Origin: Pseudomonas sp. NFACC02
GTDB taxonomy: Bacteria > Pseudomonadota > Gammaproteobacteria > Pseudomonadales > Pseudomonadaceae
DNA: 64,000 nucleotides
Reading direction: 5' to 3'
Assembly: GCF_900110765.1 (NCBI RefSeq)
Contig: NZ_FOEO01000018.1
Coordinates: 49,967-113,966 of the forward strand
In this document: positions 8,850-18,624 of the stretch, piece after piece
Position numbering within the stretch: position 1 is the stretch's first letter
How the letters are laid out: each line of letters opens with the position of its first letter
Program-made: the position numbers and the translations under genes
Notes under the pieces: generated by a model
Databases searched by the model: none
What the model saw: only the letters and a program-made list of their open reading frames with translations
Told to the model about the DNA's origin: nothing

Positions 8850-9737
8850 GTGCTGGATTCCATCGATGAATTGCGTTTGTTTGTTGCCGTTTTTGAGGAG
8901 GGATCCATCCGTGCGGCTTCTGAACGACTGGGGATGACAGCTGCGGGCGGCAGTAAACGTCTTCTGGCCCTTGAAGACAGCGTGGGCCGGAGACTTTTTA
9001 ACCGAACCACCCGCAAACTCAGCCCCACTTCTGACGGTGAGAAGCTTTATCAGCATGCCCTGAGCATCCTCGAAAGCGTCGAGAAGGCCGAGGGAGGATT
9101 TTTCCAGAAGACCGAGATTACCGGTCATCTGCGCATAACCGCTTCCGCGACATTTGCCCAAGGTTATTTATCGAGCGTCGTAAGCAGTTATCTCAAACGC
9201 TACCCTGGCGTCATCGTCGATCTCCATCCAACGGATCAACTGGTTGATCTGGCCGCCCATGGGACCGATCTTGCGATTCGGCACGGCGTAATGGCCGATT
9301 CGTCCCTGATCGCGCAAAGAATTGCGGCCTCTCGACGTCTGATATGCGCCGCCCCCCAGTATTGGGAAAAACAGGGCATGCCTATCTCTCCAAAAGAACT
9401 GGCCATGTTGGACGGGCTCATCGTTGGTAAGGATTCCAGCTGGGCCATGTCCAGGGGAGGCGTCAAAAAAACCTGCAAAATACGCAAACGGTTTTCATCC
9501 AGTCTTGGGGAAGTGGTTCGCCAGATGGCGATAGATGGACATGGAGTAGCGCTGCTCATGGACTGGCATGTACGAGATGATCTTGATTCAGGCGCGCTGG
9601 TGGAGGCATTGTCCGATTGGGCCATTGAGCCGCCGGTGGGAATGTATGCGGTCTACCCATCAAGAGAAAACATTGCTCCGACTGTGCTGAGCTTTGTTGC
9701 TCATCTCAAAGAGTGGGTCGCGGCCCACCCCATTTAA
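8850..9737 (+). CDS. LysR family transcriptional regulator
   Basis: 295 residues with an N-terminal winged HTH (DELRLFVAVFEEGSIRAASERLGMTAAGGSKRLLALEDSVGRRLFNRTTRKLSPT) and a type-2 periplasmic-binding-like effector domain. It starts at GTG 8850 with a weak ribosome site. It is of the D(E)LRLFV subgroup that often controls divergent reductases; here it faces the MDR gene at 7749-8747 across a roughly 100-bp A/T-rich spacer. Effector unknown. Confidence 0.85.
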   Translation: MLDSIDELRLFVAVFEEGSIRAASERLGMTAAGGSKRLLALEDSVGRRLFNRTTRKLSPTSDGEKLYQHALSILESVEKAEGGFFQKTEITGHLRITASATFAQGYLSSVVSSYLKRYPGVIVDLHPTDQLVDLAAHGTDLAIRHGVMADSSLIAQRIAASRRLICAAPQYWEKQGMPISPKELAMLDGLIVGKDSSWAMSRGGVKKTCKIRKRFSSSLGEVVRQMAIDGHGVALLMDWHVRDDLDSGALVEALSDWAIEPPVGMYAVYPSRENIAPTVLSFVAHLKEWVAAHPI

Positions 9738-10091
9738 AGAAAGCGACAGTGCCGCCACGATAAATCCTGCTGGATGGAGTAAGAAGACCAGATGGACCCT
9801 CGCCCTCACTGCTCTGATTTCGCTCGTCGGTATATGCCTAGCCTTCATCGCTAGCAAAAAAACACGCAACCTCGATGGCACCTCTTCCGCACTGGGCCAT
9901 GGTCGCTCATTACGCTGCAACGCCATTGTTTGACATGCGGAAACGTGGTTCCTCCCGTTGGACACACTGCTCTCGCCACGTCCTCGATCGGCGTACGGAT
10001 CATCGAGGTAGCGATGAATACACCCAGCCGAAATCGCGCAACCAAAGCTATTCAAGTACATGCAATTGCCAGTCGCGCGCGCAGCGCTCGC
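9738..10091. other. Gap without a confident gene
   Basis: No convincing gene. A plus-strand frame around 9757-9870 encodes a hydrophobic stretch (WTLALTALISLVGICLAFI) followed by SKK, but it has no good start or ribosome site and its downstream part looks random. It may be a remnant of a membrane-protein gene. Confidence 0.3.
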
Positions 10092-10487
10092 TCAGTCGAA
10101 TTGCGTACCTTTTTGAATCAGCTCAACCTTATATCCATTGGGGTCCTCAATGAACGCGATGACCGCACCCCCATGTTTCATAACACCCGCTGGTCGCGGA
10201 ACGCGATATCCCATGATCGCAGCACGGATGCATAATGCGTCTGCATCTTCAACCTCAATGGCGACATGCCCGTAAGCATCACCAAGCTCATAGCTGCTTT
10301 GTTCCCAGTTATGCGTCAGCTCTAGGGCAACCGTCTCGGTCTCCGGACCATAACCAAGGAAAGCCAGCGTGAACTTACCCTCTGGGTAGTCTTTGCGTCT
10401 CAAGAGGCTCATGCCAAGCAGCCTCGTGTAGAAGTGGATGGATTTGTCCAGGTTCACTACACGCAACATAGTATGCAGTATGCGCAT
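10092..10487 (-). CDS. gloA: Lactoylglutathione lyase (glyoxalase I)
   Basis: 131 residues, close to the E. coli enzyme. It converts the methylglyoxal-glutathione hemithioacetal to S-lactoylglutathione in the cytosol. All four metal ligands expected from the E. coli enzyme fall at the same positions: His5, Glu56, His74 and Glu122. The flanking signatures RVVNLDKSIHFYTRLLGM and IEDPNGYKVELI are typical. The length is that of the short Ni/Co-type GloA class. It stands alone and is divergent from a LysR regulator. High confidence. Confidence 0.92.
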   Translation of the reverse strand: MRILHTMLRVVNLDKSIHFYTRLLGMSLLRRKDYPEGKFTLAFLGYGPETETVALELTHNWEQSSYELGDAYGHVAIEVEDADALCIRAAIMGYRVPRPAGVMKHGGAVIAFIEDPNGYKVELIQKGTQFD

Positions 10488-10690
10488 CTACTTCTCCGCG
10501 GCAGCGTCGGCCCATTGCATAGCCAACATCTCTAAAAAGGCTTTCATCGTAAGCTCGATGTCAGCTCTGGTGCTCAGCCAAAAGCCAGTCTGTTTAAGGC
10601 TGGATGCGTTTGACGGGACAATGTTAAGCTGCCAAAACAATCACTAAAAGTGATCAGTTGTGAGCCAGACCATCACAAAAGGAGATTATC

Positions 10691-11551
10691 TTGAAACTTT
10701 CGCAGCTCGGCTTTTTTTGCGCTGTCGTCGACCACGGCACGATAGCCGCAGCAGCCGCATCGCTGCATTGTGTGCCGTCGAACATCACGGCAAGACTGCG
10801 AGAGCTCGAAATTCAACTCGGCGTCGTTTTGTTCAACCGCGAAAATAACCGATTGCTGGTCACTCCCGAGGGCAGGTTGGTATACCGAAAAGCCAAACAG
10901 CTCATTGACCTGGCAGCTGAAACGCGCTCGTTGTTCTCAAACGATTCCATGCAGGGAGTGCTTCGCGTCGGAGCACTAGATGTAGCACTGGCCAATCATC
11001 TACCGGAGCGCCTCGTACGCTATCGCCTTGAGGCGCCGGGGGTAGAACTTCACATTCGCCCGGAGCACTCGCTATTCCTTGAGCGACTTTTGATGGATGG
11101 CGAGCTTGATTTGATTCTTACTGACGGCCCGATCCAGCATCCTTTGCTGGATAGCCGACTAGCGTTTCGTGAGCGCTTGATCAGAGTAGTGCCCAAAGCT
11201 CTTTCCTCGCCCACTCCCCAAGACTTGTCGGGGCTCGAACTATATGTATTCGGTCGCACGTGTCACTACAGACAACAGGTCGATAACTGGTTGGAAAGCA
11301 GCGGTATCCAGCCTCGGGCTATTCTGGAAATCGAATCGTATCCGAGTATCTTCGCCTGTATCGCGCAAGGGATAGGTTTCGCCTGCATACCAGAGAGTTA
11401 CGTGGATCGTTTTGCCAGTCAGGCGCACACGTTTCAGGCTGACCAGGTGCCCAGTCTGGATTCAAGCGATATCTATTTCGTCTGGAGAAAGAACCAGCAA
11501 TCCACCCTGATCAGAAACTTCATCGAGGTCATCGACAGTCAGGGTGTTTAA
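10691..11551 (+). CDS. LysR family transcriptional regulator
   Basis: 286 residues. HTH: LSQLGFFCAVVDHGTIAAAAASLHCVPSNITARLRELEIQLG is spread over residues 3-44, followed by the effector-binding domain (GVLRVGALDVALANHLPERLVRY...). The start is TTG at 10691, chosen because GGAG lies 7-10 nt upstream (10681-10684) and the HTH begins directly after it. It is divergent from gloA with a 200-bp spacer. Target and effector unknown; gloA is possible but not supported by any site I can see. Confidence 0.85.
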   Translation: MKLSQLGFFCAVVDHGTIAAAAASLHCVPSNITARLRELEIQLGVVLFNRENNRLLVTPEGRLVYRKAKQLIDLAAETRSLFSNDSMQGVLRVGALDVALANHLPERLVRYRLEAPGVELHIRPEHSLFLERLLMDGELDLILTDGPIQHPLLDSRLAFRERLIRVVPKALSSPTPQDLSGLELYVFGRTCHYRQQVDNWLESSGIQPRAILEIESYPSIFACIAQGIGFACIPESYVDRFASQAHTFQADQVPSLDSSDIYFVWRKNQQSTLIRNFIEVIDSQGV

Positions 11552-11647
11552 TTGCAACCACGTCTAAACGATTCGAACTCGTCAAACCCCGACGGCGTCT
11601 TTTGGCGGGGGATGGTGGTAATCCCCAACGAAATAGGGCTGGGCCGT

Positions 11648-12139
11648 CTATTCCTCCGGCCATCTACCCGGTTTTGTGAACAACCAATAGATGATCCCCA
11701 AGACCAGCGTTGCAAACCCCAATGCAGCGATAGTGGCGGCGGGCGTTGAAGCGGAATCAAGAATCACGAATTTGCGACTCAGAGCCAAGAGCGAGATAAG
11801 AATCACTGTTCGCAGCTGCACGATGCTGCCGTGCCTGAACGCGGGACGAATGATGGAGTGCTTGAACTCCAAGGCGATCAACACAGTGAAGATCGAACCG
11901 AACAGTAACTGTAAATCGCCGTGATCCAAGGGATCAATCGCGCCGCCTACCACCAGCGGCAGCACTCGTCTATAGAGCTGGATCAAAGCAATGACGATGA
12001 CGCACGAGATCATCACGCCAAGCGCCAGCACGATGATCTGCTCGAATCGCTCATAGGCGTTCATCAGTGACCACTGGACACGAAGGCTTTTCAACGTCGA
12101 TCTCGGAGGCAGTGGCGCTGAGGGGGCTGGATTCTTCAT
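11648..12139 (-). CDS. psiE: PsiE family membrane protein
   Basis: 163 residues with four predicted membrane helices (IIVLALGVMISCVIVIALI; LQLLFGSIFTVLIALEF; VILISLLALSRKFVIL; TIAALGFATLVLGIIYWLF). The FEQIIVLALG and LEFKH...VQLRTVILISLLALSRKFVILD segments are the PsiE signature. Named for phosphate-starvation induction in E. coli; its molecular role is unknown. PsiE copies also occur in the transmissible locus for heat/stress resistance with ClpK and thioredoxin genes, and here a ClpG/ClpK-type gene lies 2 kb away (see findings). Confidence 0.8.
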   Translation of the reverse strand: MKNPAPSAPLPPRSTLKSLRVQWSLMNAYERFEQIIVLALGVMISCVIVIALIQLYRRVLPLVVGGAIDPLDHGDLQLLFGSIFTVLIALEFKHSIIRPAFRHGSIVQLRTVILISLLALSRKFVILDSASTPAATIAALGFATLVLGIIYWLFTKPGRWPEE

Positions 12140-12785
12140 TAGGTTTTTGCTCCAGCACGTGTGGTTTCAGCCGTCGGCATGGCTCGCCTGTAGCCGCTGA
12201 TCCAGCGCGCCAGATAGTTGAGTGAAGCAGAGTTTCGGGGGTACGGCCGAATCATTCCCAGTGATCTCGATGCGCTACCCGCATCGCAGTCTGCCGGACC
12301 GCCTCGGCAACAGTGAACACAGGCTGTTGAAGTGAGCTGGTCTGGGTTCTAGTTACTGATAATGGAGATCTTATTGTTGCGCTCGATGATTGCGAGCGTG
12401 ATCTGTTCAACCCGCTCAATCCCCTGCCCCAGTATTGCCGCCAGCGATCGCGGCAGGCTCATCGACGCGTATCAATCATCGTCACAACCAGCATGGCGAT
12501 TCATTGCAAACCCGCCTACGCTTGTTGGATGACCCCACGCCTTTACTCAGTTGAGGCAAAGGCTGGGGCAATCAGATTCCCTTCTGACTGTCCGTTCGCC
12601 GCGATCTGGACCTGCCCGCGTGTATCGCCAGCCACTGGCCCCTTAATACGTCCCGCCCGACCAACATTTACCGCACAACGGGTAAACGTTTTAAGCACTC
12701 CCCACCTGTCGTTCTCAAGCGACCTATGCCGCAGCCCCGCTGGAAATGAGGCCGCTGTTCACTTTCTCCCATTGAGGAAATCAGT
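12140..12785. other. Long gap between psiE and the LLM oxidoreductase
   Basis: About 650 bp with no frame that looks like protein in length, start signal and composition together. It contains the promoter regions of the divergent psiE and LLM genes; I could not point to specific boxes. Confidence 0.4.
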
Positions 12786-13769
12786 ATGTATCGGCCGAGT
12801 ACCATTACTTATCAGCAGCATCGAGGGTTCAGCCGGACCTTCACTCAGGGGCATTTGAGCCTTGGACTGTTTTTCCCTTTGGAGGCTTTCGATGGGGACA
12901 TGCCCAGCATGCTCAACCAGGTCGCTTTGGCCAAACGAGCGGAGGCGTTGGGTTTCTGCGCGCTCTGGTTTCGTGATGTGCCTCTTCGGGATCCCGGTTT
13001 CGGCGATGTTGGCCAACTGTTCGACCCTTGGGTTTATCTGGGCTACATGGCCGCGCATACGTCTGAGATTGCGCTTGGCACTGCGTCCATTGCCATACCG
13101 TTGCGCCATCCGTTGCACACCGCCAAGGCATCTGCCAGCGTCGATCAACTGAGTGCAGGTCGCTTGATTCTGGGGGTGGCTTCCGGCGATCGTCCGGTGG
13201 AGTTTTTAGCTTTCGGCGTCGATCCCGAAAGGCGCGGAGAGATCTTTCGAGAGCACTATGAGGTGATCCGCCGCGCCCACAGCACCAGCTTCGAACCCAT
13301 CCGCTGGAGCGGTGGTGAGATGCAAGGCGCTGACTTGATTCCCAAACCCACAACCCAATCCATTCCAATGCTTGTGACTGGAAACAGTCGCCAGTCGCTG
13401 GACTGGATCGCGCGCGAAAGCCTCGGATGGATCAACTATCCACGCATACCGAACATGCAGCGGCTGATCGTCGAAGACTGGCGACGTGAGGTCATGAAGC
13501 AATGTGGCGCCGTCTATAAGCCCTTCGCTCAGTCGCTTTATATCGACCTTGACGAGACGCCATCCACGCCGCCCACCCGCATTCATTTAGGGTTCAAACT
13601 GGGACGCTACCATCTGCGGTTTTTGCTGGAGTCGCTTGAGGAGATCGGGGTGGACCACGTTATCCTGAATCTCAAATACGGAAAGCGCCCTGCTGAGGAA
13701 GTCATTGAGGAGCTGGGTACTCACATTGTTCCGGAATTCGCAGTACAGCCGCGTCCTGAAGCGGACTGA
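12786..13769 (+). CDS. Luciferase-like (LLM class) flavin oxidoreductase
   Basis: 327 residues of the bacterial luciferase-like TIM-barrel fold. Family signatures: RAEALGFCALWFRDVP, then TSEIALGTASIAIPLRHPLHTAKASASVDQLSAGRLILGVASGDRP, then a NSRQSLDWIARESLGWINYPR segment. Such enzymes use reduced flavin (FMNH2 or F420) to oxidise small molecules; the substrate cannot be told from sequence. A 'TIGR03571-like' LLM subgroup often begins with a longer N-terminus as here. Single gene; its downstream partner is convergent. Confidence 0.8.
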   Translation: MYRPSTITYQQHRGFSRTFTQGHLSLGLFFPLEAFDGDMPSMLNQVALAKRAEALGFCALWFRDVPLRDPGFGDVGQLFDPWVYLGYMAAHTSEIALGTASIAIPLRHPLHTAKASASVDQLSAGRLILGVASGDRPVEFLAFGVDPERRGEIFREHYEVIRRAHSTSFEPIRWSGGEMQGADLIPKPTTQSIPMLVTGNSRQSLDWIARESLGWINYPRIPNMQRLIVEDWRREVMKQCGAVYKPFAQSLYIDLDETPSTPPTRIHLGFKLGRYHLRFLLESLEEIGVDHVILNLKYGKRPAEEVIEELGTHIVPEFAVQPRPEAD

Positions 13770-14129
13770 TACACCCACCAGCGCCACGCCCGGCCGATGT
13801 GATCTACGGCTGGGTGACCATGAGTTGCTTTCACCCGAAGGCGAAGCCTGCCAGGCTGGCGCTGTTCCAGCGCCATGGAGAGCACCAAGATAGCCGTCAT
13901 GCTGGCGTTGACTTCGGTACTGATGCCCCTGAGTTTGAGCGCATGGCAATGGCACAAACGCAATTTCGCCGCCCTGTGCCATCAATGGACCTTCAGGACC
14001 AGGCACCTCCTGAGCCTGCATCAAGAACGCATCTTCGTCTGCCGGGCTCGTCCAGGCATCTGGGGATCCAGTGCTTCATTGCACGACGTCATCAACAGTC
14101 CTGCTACCCAATGACGGGAGCGCGTTGAG
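13770..14129. other. Gap with a stem-loop
   Basis: Between two convergent genes. It contains a stem-loop TGGCGCTG-TTC-CAGCGCCA at 13857-13875 (8-bp stem, 3-nt loop) that may serve as a bidirectional transcription barrier, though no T-run follows. A plus frame from 13875 starts with a hydrophobic stretch but degenerates and is not called. Confidence 0.4.
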
Positions 14130-16886
14130 CTAAGTCCCTGTCCCCGCGATCGACACGCGATCATCAGGCTGGTCGGGCGGACTCATGTTTGCTGAGGCGT
14201 TTGGCGCATCCAGCTTATCGAAGAGCACTACGTCACGGGCTTTGTCGTAACCCAGTTCAACGCTGTCGCCGGCCTGGAGTTTGCCAGCGAGCATTTCCTT
14301 CGCGAGCCGCGTTTCGAGGGTCTGGCGAATCTGACGCTTCAACTCTCGCGCGCCAAACTCGGGCTGATAACCAACATCCGCCAGATGATCAATGAGGGTG
14401 TCAGCCACTTTCACTGTGATGTTCTGCGCAGCCGCGGTTCGAATGACCCGATCAAGCTGAATGCCCACAATCGATCGGATGTTGTCCCGAGTAAGGGCAT
14501 GGAACACGATGATGTCGTCGATACGGTTCAGGAATTCGGGACGAAAATGCCCTTTCAAGACGCCCATCAATTCATCACGTAACGCTTTATCCGTAAGGCG
14601 TTCATTTTCTGGTCGCCCAAGATTCTGCATGATGACGGGAGAGCCCAGATTGCTGGTGGCGATGATGATCGTATTGCTGAAGTCCACAACTCGTCCCTTG
14701 CCGTCCGTGAGACGACCATCATCGAACACCTGCAGCAATACGTTGCTCACATCGGGATGCGCCTTCTCAATCTCGTCGAGCAAAATCACGCTGTAGGGCT
14801 TGCGGCGGACGCGCTCTGTCAACTGACCGCCTTCGTCGTATCCGACATAACCGGGTGGCGCACCGATCAACCGGGCAACCGCATGACGCTCCATGTACTC
14901 CGACATATCGATGCGAATGATCGATTGCTCGTCACCAAACACCGTCTCTGCCAACGCCTTGGCCAACTCGGTTTTGCCTACGCCGGTTGGACCAAGAAAG
15001 AGAAACGTGGCAATCGGTCTGTTGGCTTGTCCAAGGCCGGCGCGAGACAGACGAACCGCATCGCTGACCGCAAGCACAGCATCTTCCTGCCCGACCAGCC
15101 GATCACGCAAAGTGTCTTCCATATTCAGCAGCTTCTGACGCTCTTCCTGAGTGAGTTCGGTTACCGGAATACCGGTCAGACGGGACAGTACTTCGGCAAT
15201 CGACTCAAGGGTCACCTCGAGGGTTTCGGAACCCGTTTTGCGCTCCCAGGCTTCTGTCTCCTCTCCCAATTGGGCTTGCTTTTGACCGATGCGCTCTTCG
15301 AAGCCTTTGGATTCATCGAAGCGTTTACGCGAGGATGAATAGTCCTGTTCGCGTTTGAGCTGGGTGATTTCTGCTTCCAGCTCCTGAATGCCAGCGGGCC
15401 TTGAGGAGGCGCTGATGCGCACGCGGGCCGCAGCCTGGTCGATCAGGTCAATGGCCTTGTCCGGCAGAAAGCGCGAGGTAATGTAACGATCCGACAGCTC
15501 CGCCGCTGCCACGAATGCTTCGTCGGCGAACGTCACCTGATGGTGCGCCTCAAGCTTGTCGCGCAGTCCACGCAGGATAATGATGGTCTGTTCTACGGTG
15601 GGCTCGGATATCAGGACGGGCTGAAAACGTCTTTCGAGCGCCGCATCTTTTTCGATGTGCTTTTGATACTCATTGAGCGTCGTCGCACCGATCAGACTGA
15701 GCTCCCCGCGTGCCAGTGCGGGTTTCAATACGTTGGCAATGTCCAGGCCGCCTTCTTCACCTCCCTGCCCCGCGCCAACGATCGTATGCAGCTCGTCGAT
15801 GAACAGAATCAGCTCCGAGGTCTTCGCAGAGACTTCATCGAGCAGTTGCTTGGCGCGCTCCTCAAATTCGCCCCGGTATTTGGAGCCCGCGACCATTGAG
15901 TTCAGATTGACTTCAACCAGCCGTCTGCCACGCAGAATTTCCGGGACATCGCCCTTGACTATGCGCTGGGCAAGCCCTTCGACGATGGCTGTCTTGCCGA
16001 CGCCGGGTTCACCGATCAGGACCGGATTGTTCTTCCTGCGGCGGGCCAGCACCTCGATGGTGTTTTCGATTTCCTGCGCGCGGCCCAATACGGGATCCAG
16101 CTTGCCCTCACGAGCCAATGACGTCAGGTCGCGACCGAACTTGTCGAGTGTCGGTGTTCCCGTGGGGGTATCGACTCTCCCGTCCTCAGCCCCCTTACCC
16201 ACCACCTTGACCACCTTCTGCCGCAAGGCTTCAGGGGTCACGCCGTATTTTTTGAGCAGCGTTCCGGCAATGCTTTCGGGCACCGAGGAAAGCCCGATCA
16301 ACAGATGCTCGGGGCCAACATATGAGTGCCCTAAATCACGAGATGCCTGGAACGCAAAATTGAACGCTTTTTTCAGTCGAGGCGAGATGCTCATCTGATC
16401 CACCGGAGCCTGCGCCTGCGCTGCGCCCCTTTGAGCGTGTTGATCGATGTAGCTTTTGATGTCGTCCGCAGAAAGCTTCAATTCCTTGAGCAACGCTGTG
16501 CCTACGTCGGTATCGGCAAGCACATACAACAGATGCTCAGTATCTAGCTCGCTGCGGTTGAACTCATGGGCTTTCTCTCCAGCGCGTTGCAGGATTTCCA
16601 GCGTCTGGGAGCTGAATGCATCGGTTGCATCGACAGATTCGCGAGGCACATGCGCAGAGAGCCTGAAGTCATCACCCCCCTGATCCGCTGCTCCGCCCAT
16701 GTTGTCGAAAAAGCGGGACACGCCACCGCCCAGCAAAGAGTCGAAGGGGTTCAACATACTTTTATGGCGTAAAAGTTGACGGTAGTCGTGGTCGCAAATG
16801 GACATTGTTCTGGCCTGACCATTTTGCGACACGGTCACTCGCGCGACAGCCGGTCTGGCGTTACATATTTCACAGAGAGTAGCCAT
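14130..16886 (-). CDS. clpG: ClpG/ClpK-type AAA+ protein disaggregase
   Basis: 918-residue Hsp100 protein. Order: a short Zn-finger-like N1 extension (C5, C8, C31, H33), an extra linker, Clp_N repeats (about 90-225), AAA1 with Walker A GEPGVGKT (292-299) and Walker B LILFIDE (359-365), a short coiled-coil M domain (about 498-555, much shorter than in ClpB), and AAA2 with GPTGVGKT (632-639) and VILLDE (700-705). The AAA2 region after TSNLGS has no IGF/VGF-type ClpP-docking loop, which matches ClpG stand-alone disaggregases rather than ClpA/ClpC unfoldases. By family knowledge it rescues heat-aggregated proteins. GGAGA lies 9 nt before the ATG. Upstream on the same strand are a DsbA-like protein and a peroxiredoxin. 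Confidence 0.88.
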   Translation of the reverse strand: MATLCEICNARPAVARVTVSQNGQARTMSICDHDYRQLLRHKSMLNPFDSLLGGGVSRFFDNMGGAADQGGDDFRLSAHVPRESVDATDAFSSQTLEILQRAGEKAHEFNRSELDTEHLLYVLADTDVGTALLKELKLSADDIKSYIDQHAQRGAAQAQAPVDQMSISPRLKKAFNFAFQASRDLGHSYVGPEHLLIGLSSVPESIAGTLLKKYGVTPEALRQKVVKVVGKGAEDGRVDTPTGTPTLDKFGRDLTSLAREGKLDPVLGRAQEIENTIEVLARRRKNNPVLIGEPGVGKTAIVEGLAQRIVKGDVPEILRGRRLVEVNLNSMVAGSKYRGEFEERAKQLLDEVSAKTSELILFIDELHTIVGAGQGGEEGGLDIANVLKPALARGELSLIGATTLNEYQKHIEKDAALERRFQPVLISEPTVEQTIIILRGLRDKLEAHHQVTFADEAFVAAAELSDRYITSRFLPDKAIDLIDQAAARVRISASSRPAGIQELEAEITQLKREQDYSSSRKRFDESKGFEERIGQKQAQLGEETEAWERKTGSETLEVTLESIAEVLSRLTGIPVTELTQEERQKLLNMEDTLRDRLVGQEDAVLAVSDAVRLSRAGLGQANRPIATFLFLGPTGVGKTELAKALAETVFGDEQSIIRIDMSEYMERHAVARLIGAPPGYVGYDEGGQLTERVRRKPYSVILLDEIEKAHPDVSNVLLQVFDDGRLTDGKGRVVDFSNTIIIATSNLGSPVIMQNLGRPENERLTDKALRDELMGVLKGHFRPEFLNRIDDIIVFHALTRDNIRSIVGIQLDRVIRTAAAQNITVKVADTLIDHLADVGYQPEFGARELKRQIRQTLETRLAKEMLAGKLQAGDSVELGYDKARDVVLFDKLDAPNASANMSPPDQPDDRVSIAGTGT

Positions 16887-17168
16887 GATGAGTTGTCTCC
16901 AAAAATGGATAACACGGACTCATACAGATGGATCTACGTGCCCTGAACGATGCTCAGGAAACAGGGGCATGAGACCAGCAATACGCTGAGCTTGGTCGGG
17001 AAGACGATGACGTGGGAGGGAATGGCAGCTTTGGGAAAACGATGCCACCCGATCAACATAGTCGCGATCTCATGACAGCGCGCCACGGCTACTTGATTAC
17101 CGACGAACGACGTCTAGACATTTCGTGTGAATAAACAACCTGTCGTTAGCTATCAACCCAGGCGCTAG

Positions 17169-17708
17169 CTAGCGATTGAGTCCACGCATTGAGGAAAGCT
17201 CAATCGCCTGACTCATCTCGGTGACCTCGGGAGGCCCGTCATAGCGAAGCCCGTCGATGTAGAACGCAGGCGTGCCGTTTACCCCGCTACGTACGCCGCC
17301 ATTGAAATCGGATTGTATTTTGGGCAGATAGATATCGGTTTGCATCGCAACAACCAGTTCATCGCTGGAAAGGCCGTGTCTCAGTGCGATGGCGCCATAC
17401 AGCGGCACGCCCAATCGATCCTGATTTTCATACAACTCGTCGTGGGCCTCCCAGAAGAATCCTCGACTCCCGGCATATTCAGCGGTGACAGCTGCGCCCA
17501 GCGCATGCGGGTGAGCAGTGGTCAGTGGAAAGTTGCGAAACACAAGCAACAGATCCTCGCCAAAATGCTGCTGCAGCTGCTTGACGACCCAGTACGCCAA
17601 ACCGCAATAGGGGCATTCGTAGTCGCCATATTCCACCAGTGTGACCTTGGCATCCGCCCTTCCCTGGCGATGGTCGTTTGCAGTTACCGGGACTTTGAGA
17701 GTGGCCAT
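17169..17708 (-). CDS. DsbA family thioredoxin-fold protein
   Basis: 179 residues, thioredoxin fold with an inserted helical domain. The active site CPYC is at residues 32-35 (YGDYECPYCGLAY) and the cis-Pro loop is in GVNGTPAFYIDG. No signal peptide is visible, so this is probably a cytosolic DsbA-like/FrnE-type oxidoreductase rather than periplasmic DsbA. It starts only 8 bp after the peroxiredoxin stop on the same strand, so the two should be co-transcribed; it may act as a reductant or chaperone partner under oxidative stress. Confidence 0.8.
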   Translation of the reverse strand: MATLKVPVTANDHRQGRADAKVTLVEYGDYECPYCGLAYWVVKQLQQHFGEDLLLVFRNFPLTTAHPHALGAAVTAEYAGSRGFFWEAHDELYENQDRLGVPLYGAIALRHGLSSDELVVAMQTDIYLPKIQSDFNGGVRSGVNGTPAFYIDGLRYDGPPEVTEMSQAIELSSMRGLNR

Positions 17709-17716
17709 GTGATCAC

Positions 17717-18262
17717 CTACTGTTTTTTGGCGGGCGTGCTGTGTGGGGAATCTGCCAGAGCATCTAGCGCATCCAGAATGCCGTCCGCTCCAGGATTGAT
17801 TGCCATCGGTGAAACGTAGCTCCAGGCGACCACCCCCTCCTTGTCAATCACGAACAACGCACGCTTACAAACTCCAAGGTGGGAATCGTACACGCCATAC
17901 TGTCGCGCCACCGCTCCTTTGGGCTCGAAATCGGCAAGCAGGCTGAAGTGAAACCCACGATCTTTGACGAAGGCCTGATGACACCATGCGCTGTCGACGG
18001 AAATACCCAGCAGCGTCGCACCGTACTCTCTGAATGTGGGGAGCACCTGGTTGTACAAGGTCAGTTGGTCGCCACACACCGAGCTCCAGTCAGCGGGATA
18101 GAACGCCAATATTACGGGACTTCCCTTTAGCTCGCGCAGAGACAGCCGCTGATCGGGGGTCGCGTACAGGGAGAAATCGGGGGCGACAGTGCCGGCTGGA
18201 AGTGGTCCTTGAACCGGGCCGTCGGTCGTTTCTTTTGCATCATCCAATGCTGAAGTGTTCAT
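17717..18262 (-). CDS. Peroxiredoxin (AhpC/TSA family)
   Basis: About 181 residues from the ATG at 18262. Thioredoxin-like peroxiredoxin: APDFSLYATPDQRLSLRELKGSPVILAFYPADWSSVC carries the peroxidatic Cys63, followed by LLGISVDSAWCHQAF and a C-terminal region with LGVCKRALFVIDKEGVVAWSYV. The D-W-S-S-V-C active-site variant is close to the usual YP-D-x-T-x-V-C. Reduces hydroperoxides in the cytosol. The reading frame stays open for 102 codons upstream of this ATG; those residues do not resemble a peroxiredoxin, so I treat the shorter form as the gene. Followed by the DsbA-like gene after 8 bp. Confidence 0.82.
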   Translation of the reverse strand: MNTSALDDAKETTDGPVQGPLPAGTVAPDFSLYATPDQRLSLRELKGSPVILAFYPADWSSVCGDQLTLYNQVLPTFREYGATLLGISVDSAWCHQAFVKDRGFHFSLLADFEPKGAVARQYGVYDSHLGVCKRALFVIDKEGVVAWSYVSPMAINPGADGILDALDALADSPHSTPAKKQ

Positions 18263-18624
18263 TGCTTGAGCCCTGATAGATGGGGGGGTCTGCTCAGCCG
18301 GATACGACTCGCCCGGCGGGATAACTCCATCCACCGTCAAGGGATTCAGAGTGGCGAAGAGGCCTCGATACAAGCCTGAGTGTCTTCGGCTGCGAGGGTT
18401 ATGGTCCGCATCAACGAGCACGAGGCGATCCGCCGTGCTTTTGCGGAATGGGGTTGAGGCCAGGTTGGCAGCGCAACGGCTGATTTGATCTGACGTACCA
18501 ATGACTATAGTCGCTGTTAGCACCTGCCCCGCGAAAAGAGACCCGCGGTAACGTCCAGACTCAGCCACGTCCCTGACGCGGCAAACGGCGGCAGGGACGG
18601 GTCGGAATGCCTCGTCGGGCTTGC

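Noticed and set aside
13875..14114. 79-codon plus frame with hydrophobic N-terminus
   Set aside because: No ribosome site; the downstream part looks random and the start overlaps a stem-loop.
16887..17168. Heat-shock (sigma-32) promoter upstream of clpG
   Set aside because: I looked for CTTGAA and CCCCAT-type boxes at proper spacing and did not find a convincing pair.
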